From Bacteroidota bacterium (GTDB lineage Bacteria; Bacteroidota; Bacteroidia; Flavobacteriales; Weeksellaceae), in the NCBI GenBank assembly GCA_023399675.1, contig JAEWOM010000156.1:1-6212 (forward strand): 6,212 nt of DNA, in the 5' to 3' direction. Below the pieces are notes generated by a model. It was not told the DNA's origin. It ran no database searches and saw only the letters and a list, made by a program, of their open reading frames with translations. Below, in pieces: positions 1 through 5,791 of this stretch (the first letter of the stretch is position 1; every line of letters starts with the position of its first letter). Made by a program: the position numbers and the translations under genes.

Positions 1-1
1 C

Positions 2-715
2 TGTTTCGGTTTGCCCGGATTAATCGCGTCTTTTCGTTTTGTCGGCCGGGAAACCCCGTTGATTATTTACGGTCCGAAAGGTATCCGGGATATGATTGAA
101 ACCATATTCCGCATCACAGAAACGGTACGTGGTTTTGAATTGATTTTTCATGAGCAGGAAGGAAATGAATCGGTGAAAATTTTTGAAGATAAAAGAGTTG
201 AAGTGTTTACCATTCCGTTAGATCACCGCATTTACTGTAACGGATATCTGTTTCGCGAAAAGACGAAAATCAGGCATCTGAATATGGCGGAGATCTCAAA
301 ATACCCGGAAATACAAAGCTGCGATTATTACAATCTGAAGCTGGGACAGGATTTTACACTTGCCGACGGCTATACCATTCCGAATGATGTGCTGACCCTG
401 GAAGCGCAGCCTTCAAAATCGTATGCGTTCTGCAGTGATACACGGTTTCGCCCGGAAATTGTGCCGATCATTCATGGTGTGGATGTTTTGTACCATGAAG
501 CAACTTTTCTGCACGATTTGAAAGAAATGGCGGATTATACCGGACACGCCACTGCCCTCGAAGCTGCCATTACAGCAAAAAAAGCACAGGTCGGAAAACT
601 GATTCTGGGTCATTTTTCAAACAGATATCAGGATCTGTCGGTGTTTACAAACGAAGCGAGAACCGTTTTTCCCAATACGTTTCTGCCTACAGCACTGGAG
701 CCTGTAAAAATTTAA
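2..715 (+). CDS. rnz: Ribonuclease Z (tRNA 3'-processing endonuclease), 5'-truncated
   Basis: Metallo-beta-lactamase-fold endonuclease that cuts the 3' trailer from tRNA precursors in the cytoplasm. The reading frame is open from base 2 and begins CFGLPGL, which in this family directly follows the zinc-binding HxHxDH motif, so roughly the first 60-70 residues lie upstream of the window. A TTG at position 11 is an internal leucine codon, not a start. Visible family motifs are PLDH (His codon 224-226), CSDTRF with the metal-bridging Asp (codon 437-439), YHEATF, GHAT with the catalytic-region His (545-547), and LGHFSNRY with the last zinc-ligand His (611-613). The C-terminus appears complete, ending at TAA 713-715. 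The next gene starts 19 bp downstream on the same strand, which suggests co-transcription. Identity is secure from the motif series. The N-terminal metal site cannot be checked here. Confidence 0.95.
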   Translation, partial: CFGLPGLIASFRFVGRETPLIIYGPKGIRDMIETIFRITETVRGFELIFHEQEGNESVKIFEDKRVEVFTIPLDHRIYCNGYLFREKTKIRHLNMAEISKYPEIQSCDYYNLKLGQDFTLADGYTIPNDVLTLEAQPSKSYAFCSDTRFRPEIVPIIHGVDVLYHEATFLHDLKEMADYTGHATALEAAITAKKAQVGKLILGHFSNRYQDLSVFTNEARTVFPNTFLPTALEPVKI

Positions 716-734
716 TTCAAAACAAACCGAACTC

Positions 735-1505
735 ATGGAATTAGCAGAGTTAAAAGAATTTTTGGATGAAAAAGTGGAGCAGTATAACCGTCCGGATTTT
801 ATAGAGAACGATCCGCTGCAGATTCTGCACCGTTTTTCGAGGAGAGAGGATATCGAAATTGCAGGGTTTCTTACCGCGACGATTTCTTGGGGGAACCGCA
901 AAGCTATCATCAGTTCTGCTGAAAAAATACTAGATTACCTGGATCATTCTCCTTATGATTTTGTGTCGAATTTCCAGCCAAGCGATCTCGAAAAACTTCA
1001 GGGACAGTCGGTTCACAGAACTTTCAACGGAGACGATCTGGTCTGCTTCCTCAAAAGTCTGCAACGCGTATACAGACATCATGATTCCATGGAATCCCTG
1101 TTTTTGCCTAAGCATGAAGAGCTGGATTTTTATCACCCGATTGAACGGTTCCGTAATTTTTTTGTGGAATGCGACGTGTTGCCACGAACTCAGAAGCATA
1201 TCAGTTCCACGTATAAAAATTCGTCTGCGAAACGGCTGATGATGTTTCTGCGGTGGATGGTGCGCAATGACGGCAAAAATGTGGATTTTGGCATCTGGAC
1301 AGGGATCAGTCCCGCAATGCTGTCGATTCCGCTGGATGTACACACTGGAAATATTTCCAGGAAACTGAGAATGCTGACACGCAAGCAGAATGACTGGACA
1401 GCGGTATCCGAACTCGACAAATATGTGCGTCAGCTCGATGCGCTGGATCCCGCAAAATACGATTTTGCGCTTTTCGGTCTGGGTGTGTCAGGAGATTTTA
1501 AATGA
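735..1505 (+). CDS. TIGR02757 / DUF2400 family protein, function unknown
   Basis: A 256-residue soluble protein with no signal peptide or membrane segment. I recognise it as the TIGR02757 (DUF2400) family by the N-terminal run around DPLQILHRF and GFLTATISWGNR (about residues 26-55) and the C-terminal block with IPLDVHTGNISRKL, RKQNDW and DPAKYDFALFGLGV (about residues 198-252). The family is conserved in Bacteroidota and some other phyla, and I know of no established function. The PLDVH segment, followed by a basic helix and a C-terminal FGLG, resembles the helix-hairpin-helix DNA glycosylase fold, where an Asp in a similar place is catalytic; this is inference only. The start is the first ATG after an in-frame stop at 705-707, and the length fits the family. 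It begins 19 bp after rnz and ends 31 bp before the next gene, so it is probably part of an rnz operon. Confidence 0.85.
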   Translation: MELAELKEFLDEKVEQYNRPDFIENDPLQILHRFSRREDIEIAGFLTATISWGNRKAIISSAEKILDYLDHSPYDFVSNFQPSDLEKLQGQSVHRTFNGDDLVCFLKSLQRVYRHHDSMESLFLPKHEELDFYHPIERFRNFFVECDVLPRTQKHISSTYKNSSAKRLMMFLRWMVRNDGKNVDFGIWTGISPAMLSIPLDVHTGNISRKLRMLTRKQNDWTAVSELDKYVRQLDALDPAKYDFALFGLGVSGDFK

Positions 1506-1512
1506 AATCATT

Positions 1513-1520
1513 TATTTTTG
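1513..1520 (+). promoter_or_regulatory. Possible Bacteroidota -7 element (TATTTTTG)
   Basis: TATTTTTG fits the Bacteroidota -7 consensus TAnnTTTG exactly and lies 16 nt before the ATG at 1537. This is the same distance as for the better promoter before the secreted-protein gene. No TTG is present at the expected -33 distance, and the region is AT-rich, so a chance match is possible. It also overlaps a weak A/T-only inverted repeat (1510-1516 with 1521-1527). If real, it would allow the coiled-coil membrane protein to be expressed apart from rnz. Confidence 0.3.
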
Positions 1521-1536
1521 AATAAATAATTGCACG

Positions 1537-2127
1537 ATGAAAGCGAGCAGTGAAAATGTACAGAGAATCTCAGCTCTTGAAAAAGTAGCGAATGGAATCA
1601 TGTGGTGGATTGGCTCCATTCCGTCGTTAATTGTTCATACAATACTTTTTGTAACCGCTTTTCTGCTGCCGGTCTTTGGCATTGTACGCTTCGAGCAGAT
1701 GCTGCTGGCACTCACCACAATACTGTCGCTGGAAGCGATTTATCTGGCAATTTTTATTCAGATGTCGGTAAATAAAAGTTCGGAAAACATCGAGGTTTTG
1801 CGCGAAGATGTTACTGAAATTCAGGAAGATATCGAGGATATTCAGGAAGATATTGAAGAAATTTCGGAGGATATTGAAGAGATTTCAGAAGATATCGAGG
1901 AGATTTCAGAAGACATAGAAGAAATCAGTGATGATATTGAAGATATTCAGGAGGATATCGAAGAATTTAATGAAGATGACGACGACGAGGAGGATGAACT
2001 TCGGGAACGGGCAAAGAATGTGATGCTGAAAAGCAGTGTTTCCACAAATAAAACCGCGATTAAAACAATGCGCGAGAAAATCAGTGAACTGGAGCAGCAA
2101 ATCGAAAGGTTGAAACAGGAGGAATAA
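1537..2127 (+). CDS. DUF1003-like two-TM membrane protein with long acidic heptad-repeat coiled coil
   Basis: A 196-residue protein with three parts. Residues 1-28 form a short N-terminal region. Residues about 29-50 and 55-76 are two hydrophobic membrane segments joined by a very short loop (RFEQ), so both termini should face the same side. The second segment, TILSLEAIYLAIFIQMSVNK, recalls the LSLEA...MSxNR signature of DUF1003 proteins and also the end of low-affinity iron permease-like proteins, so the family call is tentative. From about residue 81 to 150 the chain is an almost uninterrupted heptad series, with units such as ISEDIEE and IQEDIED (strict copies at 95-143), ending in a DDDDEEDE acid patch. 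A second, mixed-charge coiled coil follows at about 175-195 (ISELEQQIERLKQ). The start is the first ATG after an in-frame TGA at 1519-1521. There is no signal peptide. It is probably the last gene of the rnz unit. It may form a membrane-anchored oligomeric rod, but its function is unknown. Confidence 0.85.
   Translation: MKASSENVQRISALEKVANGIMWWIGSIPSLIVHTILFVTAFLLPVFGIVRFEQMLLALTTILSLEAIYLAIFIQMSVNKSSENIEVLREDVTEIQEDIEDIQEDIEEISEDIEEISEDIEEISEDIEEISDDIEDIQEDIEEFNEDDDDEEDELRERAKNVMLKSSVSTNKTAIKTMREKISELEQQIERLKQEE
1819..1965 (+). repeat. 21-bp tandem repeat, seven units, encoding heptads
   Basis: Seven consecutive 21-bp units each encode a seven-residue unit of pattern I-(Q/S)-(E/D)-D-I-E-(E/D). 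Unit starts are 1819, 1840, 1861, 1882, 1903, 1924 and 1945. Degenerate units continue upstream (LREDVTE, SSENIEV) and downstream (FNEDDDD). The units differ at many third codon positions (GAA/GAG, ATT/ATC/ATA, GAT/GAC, and TCG/TCA/AGT for Ser), while the amino acids are nearly constant. This argues for an old array kept by selection on the protein rather than a very recent DNA expansion. Confidence 0.9.
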
Positions 2128-2220
2128 TTGCGATGCATTATTCGGCAGCTGAAATAATACTATGGGATGTAATCTGCCTGCCTACTTTTCGAAATTTTTT
2201 TCATAAATGAATACAGAACG

Positions 2221-2243
2221 CGCAGAAAAAAAATTCTGTGTTT
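2221..2243 (+). terminator. Weak terminator-like hairpin after the rnz gene cluster
   Basis: CGCAGAA (2221-2227) can pair with TTCTGTG (2234-2240), giving seven pairs including one G-U, with a six-A loop and a short TTT behind. An alternative pairing uses ACAGAA (2213-2218) with the same right arm. It lies about 95 bp after the preceding stop codon. The stem is modest and the T-tract short, so it may be only a weak terminator. The rest of the 2128-2397 gap is AT-rich and shows no gene apart from the promoter next to the following gene. Confidence 0.3.
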
Positions 2244-2349
2244 ATTCGCTGTTTGTATTTATTGCATATCAAATCTAATTAGTTACATTTACCACTTCAT
2301 AATTTGTTGGCCTTTTTTACCAAGGGCTTTCATTTAATCTGAATTAATC

Positions 2350-2381
2350 TTGTACAGAAATATCGTAATTTATTATATTTG
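2350..2381 (+). promoter_or_regulatory. Bacteroidota-type promoter for the T9SS-secreted protein
   Basis: TTG at 2350-2352 and TATATTTG at 2374-2381 are separated by 21 bp. This fits the Bacteroidota sigma pattern TTG-N(17-23)-TAnnTTTG, with an exact match to the -7 element. Transcription would begin around 2386-2388, leaving a leader of only about 10-12 nt before the ATG at 2398, and no Shine-Dalgarno sequence is present. The call rests on consensus and position only. Confidence 0.6.
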
Positions 2382-2397
2382 TTGAAAACTGTGTAAT

Positions 2398-4824
2398 ATG
2401 GTTTCAAATCTATGTTTTAAGAAATTTTCTATTTTATTTTCGCTGTTTTCAGCTGTACTGCTCACGGCGCAGGTTACGCCCCGTATTCAGCCGAAATCAA
2501 CACCAAATCCTGCAGCGAAGGCAGGCGCTTTTATTGACGTAAACGTGCCGCCGTATCCTCAATCAACCTGGACGCCGTTTCAGTTGGTGAAAGATGTACT
2601 TATCGCGGGCGGATCGAGCTGTGTTACACCCAATATTTCCAATGTAAACGTATATCCTGCATCTGCACCTAATGATGCAACCAGACCCTGGGGTTATTTC
2701 AACAAAGGAACTGCCAATTTTCCATTTGATGCAGGAATTGTGCTTTCTACAGGTTTTGCTGATAATGCAGGTAACGTTGAAGCCAGCAATAACAGTGATA
2801 ACCTTGAAACAACCTACGGAAATTCAGGGGATCAGGATTTGGCAGATGCAATTGGAGCGGGTATAACCAGCCTTAATGATGCTGTTTATCTCGAATTCGA
2901 TTTCGTGCCGACGAGTACGGAAGTTAAGTTCAACTATATTTTTGCTTCCGAAGAATATACTACCACGTTTCCGTGCAGCTATACGGATGCTTTTGCGCTC
3001 CTTTTGAAAAAAGTCGGCGATCCTACTTTCACCAATCTGGCAGTACTTCCCGGAGGTTTAGGTCCTGTAAGTGTTACCAATATTCGTCCGGGAACAACCT
3101 ACACCGGAGGCACCCTTTCTTGCGGACCGATGAACGAAGCATATTTTGCAGGATATAACAATCCTGTAACCGGACATAATTTTAACGGTTCAGTAATTCC
3201 GTTAGAAGCCAAAGCCACTGTAATTCCGGGAGAAACTTACCGTATCAAAATGGTTTTGGCCGATTATACTGATAATTCTTACGACTCTGCTGTCTTCCTG
3301 GAAGCAGGTTCATTCAATATCGGTGTTGAAATTCTTGGACCTGGCGGAACGCCGATGCCGAGCTCAATCAACGTTTGCGATAATGCGCCTCAGGTTCTTA
3401 CAGCTTCTGTTAATGTACCCGGAGCTATTTATCAGTGGACATTGAACGGAAACAATATTCCGGGAGCTACACAACAGTCCTACACCGCTACGCAGCCGGG
3501 CGTTTATTGCGTCAATGCGACCGTTCCCGGAAACAGTTGCCCTGCTCAGGCCTGTATTACCATTGTTGGCGGTACTTCTCCTGTCGTGCAGAACGCAACG
3601 ATTACACAGTGTTACGGCCCGAACAATGTTATTTTTGATTTAACAACAGCACAGAACAGCATCAGTACCACAGCCGGAGCAACATTCACCTATTATCTGA
3701 CCCAGGCGGATGCCAACGCAGGCGGTACCAACAGTATCCCGAATACTACAGCATATTCCAGTGCAGGTGGTCAGGATGTTTGGGTGCGTGTACAAATCGG
3801 CTTCTGTGCCAAAGTGGCTAAACTCACTCTGGTAAAAGCACCTGAAATGGTGGTTAATATTACTCCGCCTCCGGTTCTGAACTGCAGTAATCCGACAGCA
3901 GAATTGCAGGCCAATTCTTCAGTGTATCCTGCCGGTTCAACGTTTCAATGGGAAGCGAGTGCAGGAGGAACCATTCTTTCAGGTGGAACAACCCTGACTC
4001 CGACTGTCGGTTCAGCCGGTCTTTATACACTGACGATAACCAAAGTTTATCAACCGGGCAATGTTACCTGTACTGCTACAGAAACGGTGAACGTGATGGG
4101 TGACGGTGATAGGCCGACGACGACGGTTTCTGCAAGCGAAGTTCGGATTTGTGCAGGTGAAAGCGTTGTACTTACGGCAACCGGCGGAACTACCTACGAT
4201 TGGGTAGGGCATACGGAAACGGGAAGTACCATTACCGTCTCTCCAACGACTACTACAACGTATCAGGTATTTGCAGTTGGTGCAAACGGTTGTCCGTCAA
4301 TTGAGCCGGCAACTGTAACCATTACTGTATTCCCGACAGTACCGTCAATAAGAGGAGAATTTTCTTTCAATACGCTGACCATCATCGCGGAAAATCCGTC
4401 AGGTGCAGCACTGGAATATTCGATAAACAACGGACTGTCCTGGCAGGATTCGAATGTTTTTCCAAATGTTCCTAACAATGAAATTATCACGATGACCGTT
4501 CGTGTGAAAGACAGTCACTGTACATTTACACAGGATGTCCTCACATTTCACTTATCCAATGTTATTACACCGAATGGAGATGGACACAATGACTTTATTG
4601 ATTTCAGCACCTTCAGCAACTATAACGGTTTTGTTGCCGATATTTTTGACCGCTATGGAAAAAATATCTGGAAAGGAAGCAAATCGCGGGCAATCTGGGA
4701 CGGAAGATTCCAGGGTAAAGCGGTTCCAACTTCCACTTACTGGTTTGTGCTGCAGTATGAAGATCCGGTCAGTAAAGAACCTGTTCTTAGGAACGGATGG
4801 ATTCTGTTAAAGAATATGGAATAG
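2398..4824 (+). CDS. Secreted choice-of-anchor L / Ig-like protein with T9SS type-B sorting domain
   Basis: An 808-residue exported protein. Residues 1-24 form a signal peptide (KK, then a hydrophobic core, likely cut after LLTA before Gln25). Residues about 58-310 match the choice-of-anchor L domain, with the hallmark EFDFVPTSTEVKFNYIFASEEY around 169-187, then YTDAFALLL and later RIKMVLADY and DSAVFLEAG. Ig/adhesin-like modules follow at about 325-392 (YQWTLNGNNI, then PGVYCV), 395-482 (a module with TYYLTQADANAGGT and VWVRVQIGFCA, common in flavobacterial surface proteins), 483-567, and 573-647 (ICAGESVVLTATGG). Residues about 721-808 are the gliding-motility-associated type-B C-terminal domain (TIGR04131), beginning NVITPNGDGHND and ending NGWILLKN. 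It should cross the inner membrane by Sec and the outer membrane by T9SS, then stay on the surface or be released. The ATG is the first start after an in-frame TGA at 2383. It has its own promoter and a strong terminator. The ligand is unknown; no catalytic domain was recognised. Confidence 0.93.
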   Translation: MVSNLCFKKFSILFSLFSAVLLTAQVTPRIQPKSTPNPAAKAGAFIDVNVPPYPQSTWTPFQLVKDVLIAGGSSCVTPNISNVNVYPASAPNDATRPWGYFNKGTANFPFDAGIVLSTGFADNAGNVEASNNSDNLETTYGNSGDQDLADAIGAGITSLNDAVYLEFDFVPTSTEVKFNYIFASEEYTTTFPCSYTDAFALLLKKVGDPTFTNLAVLPGGLGPVSVTNIRPGTTYTGGTLSCGPMNEAYFAGYNNPVTGHNFNGSVIPLEAKATVIPGETYRIKMVLADYTDNSYDSAVFLEAGSFNIGVEILGPGGTPMPSSINVCDNAPQVLTASVNVPGAIYQWTLNGNNIPGATQQSYTATQPGVYCVNATVPGNSCPAQACITIVGGTSPVVQNATITQCYGPNNVIFDLTTAQNSISTTAGATFTYYLTQADANAGGTNSIPNTTAYSSAGGQDVWVRVQIGFCAKVAKLTLVKAPEMVVNITPPPVLNCSNPTAELQANSSVYPAGSTFQWEASAGGTILSGGTTLTPTVGSAGLYTLTITKVYQPGNVTCTATETVNVMGDGDRPTTTVSASEVRICAGESVVLTATGGTTYDWVGHTETGSTITVSPTTTTTYQVFAVGANGCPSIEPATVTITVFPTVPSIRGEFSFNTLTIIAENPSGAALEYSINNGLSWQDSNVFPNVPNNEIITMTVRVKDSHCTFTQDVLTFHLSNVITPNGDGHNDFIDFSTFSNYNGFVADIFDRYGKNIWKGSKSRAIWDGRFQGKAVPTSTYWFVLQYEDPVSKEPVLRNGWILLKNME

Positions 4825-4841
4825 AACAGTTTGATAAAAAG

Positions 4842-4870
4842 AATGCGGACCGATAAAGTCCGCATTTTTT
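4842..4870. terminator. Strong intrinsic terminator between convergent genes, probably bidirectional
   Basis: AATGCGGAC (4842-4850) pairs perfectly with GTCCGCATT (4858-4866) around a seven-base loop. On the + strand it is followed by more T (4867-4870). On the - strand the A-rich stretch before the left arm gives a T-rich tract, so the same hairpin can end transcription from both the secreted-protein gene and rsmA. The rsmA stop codon (TAA, 4869-4871 on -) lies within the + strand T-tract. Confidence 0.88.
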
Positions 4871-5642
4871 ATTGAGCACTTTTCCACTCTGCTGCGAAGC
4901 GGATAAAATCGCTCACAGAAAGCTCCTCAGCTCTTTTATCGAGGAATTCATGATTGTTCATTTGTTCCGGAATACCAAGGGTTTTCAGGGCATTCGACAG
5001 TTTTTTTCTTCGCTGATTAAAACCGGCTTTTACGATTTTCTTAAAAAGTATTTCGTTTCCTTCGAGCCCGGGTTTCAGGTTTCTCACCATTCTGATCACG
5101 CCGGATTTTACCTTAGGAGGCGGATTGAAAACGTTTTCATGGACAGTGAACAGATATTCGACATCATAATATGCCTGGACCAATACCGACAGAATTCCGT
5201 AGTCCTTATTTCTCGGAAGCGCAGCAGTACGTTCAGCAACTTCTTTTTGAAACATACCGGCCATTTCCGGGACGAGTTCGTGGTGATTTATGATTTTAAA
5301 AAGAATCTGTGACGAAATATTATAGGGAAAATTCCCGATAATAGCGAGCTGCTCCCCATTTGTGAAGGCGAAGTCAGTCTTCAGAAAATCGCCCACGAAT
5401 GTTGATTGGTCGATCTGTTCAAAGTTCCTGATCAGATAATCGATGGATTCCTGATCAATTTCCGCCAGATAGAGCTTCTGTTCTGATTTTTCAAGCAAAA
5501 ACCTGGTTAACACTCCGGTTCCGGGTCCCACTTCAAGAATTTGCCGATATCCATCCAGCGATAAACTCTCTGCAATCTTTTTGGCAATATTGAGATCGGT
5601 GAGGAAATGTTGCCCCAAATGTTTTTTTGCACGTACATTCAT
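4869..5642 (-). CDS. rsmA: 16S rRNA (adenine1518/1519-N6)-dimethyltransferase
   Basis: Also known as KsgA. It uses S-adenosylmethionine to dimethylate two adjacent adenines in the helix-45 loop near the 3' end of 16S rRNA during late 30S assembly. The 257 residues match the usual family length. Motifs appear in the expected order: KKHLGQHFL at 6-14, the SAM-binding EVGPGTG at 37-43, the acidic EID at 61-63, GDFLKTD at 84-90, the catalytic NFPY at 104-107 (the family form is NLPY or NIPY), FQKEVAER at 131-138, VFNPPPKVKSGV at 171-182, and the C-terminal RNA-contact segment FNQRRKKL at 208-215. The start is the first ATG after an in-frame TGA (5673-5675 on -). It is transcribed toward the secreted-protein gene and divergently from ftsX. 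No clear promoter was found in the 149-bp upstream gap. Confidence 0.97.
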   Translation of the reverse strand: MNVRAKKHLGQHFLTDLNIAKKIAESLSLDGYRQILEVGPGTGVLTRFLLEKSEQKLYLAEIDQESIDYLIRNFEQIDQSTFVGDFLKTDFAFTNGEQLAIIGNFPYNISSQILFKIINHHELVPEMAGMFQKEVAERTAALPRNKDYGILSVLVQAYYDVEYLFTVHENVFNPPPKVKSGVIRMVRNLKPGLEGNEILFKKIVKAGFNQRRKKLSNALKTLGIPEQMNNHEFLDKRAEELSVSDFIRFAAEWKSAQ

Positions 5643-5746
5643 AATCGGATATTTAATAGCAAAGCAGCAGATTCACTGGCGTGAGGGAAGAAATGCAGTT
5701 GGTTCTTTAAGGTTTTTTTAACAGCGAATGTAGGCCGTAAAACCGC

Positions 5747-5783
5747 AAATTTCGGAAGTTTTTTTCTATTTTAGCCGAAATTT
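5747..5783. repeat. Perfect 9-bp inverted repeat in the rsmA-ftsX divergent gap
   Basis: AAATTTCGG (5747-5755) and CCGAAATTT (5775-5783) are perfect reverse complements separated by 19 bp that include a run of seven T. The right arm ends 8 bp before the ftsX ATG. It could be an RNA hairpin in the ftsX leader, an operator for a dimeric regulator with two half-sites, or a weak terminator (T continues to 5785). The arms are mostly A/T, so chance cannot be excluded. Confidence 0.5.
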
Positions 5784-5791
5784 TTGACCTA

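Noticed and set aside
11..13. TTG as a possible start of ribonuclease Z
   Set aside because: The frame is open upstream to base 2 and encodes CFG, matching the conserved CFGLPG after the HxHxDH motif, so the TTG is internal and the gene is cut by the window edge.
930..1343. 137-codon minus-strand ORF
   Set aside because: Antisense to the TIGR02757 gene with no recognisable motif.
1906..2138. Two minus-strand ORFs over the coiled-coil region, one with a poly-Ser run
   Set aside because: They are mirror images of the GAA/GAT-rich heptad codons on the + strand; low-complexity shadows.
2137..2158. ATTATT / AATAAT inverted repeat after the coiled-coil gene
   Set aside because: Six A/T pairs only, with no T-tract behind; too weak for a terminator.
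2133..2210. 25-codon ORF (starts MHYSAAE) just after the coiled-coil gene, preceded by an AGGAGG-like sequence
   Set aside because: The AGGAGG is formed by the Gln-Glu-Glu codons of the preceding gene and sits farther from the ATG than usual. The short peptide has no recognisable features, and Bacteroidota rarely rely on Shine-Dalgarno sequences.
4872..5312. 146-codon + strand ORF
   Set aside because: Lies antisense to rsmA, whose motifs make it certain; no recognisable domain of its own.
5711..5744. GGTTTT / AAAACC inverted repeat in the rsmA-ftsX gap
   Set aside because: Only six bases per arm with a 22-bp loop in A/T-rich DNA; easily chance.
5767..5786. TATTTTAG and AATTTTTG as -7 elements for ftsX
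   Set aside because: Each has a mismatch to TAnnTTTG, no TTG lies at the right distance for the first, and the second is only 5 nt from the ATG.
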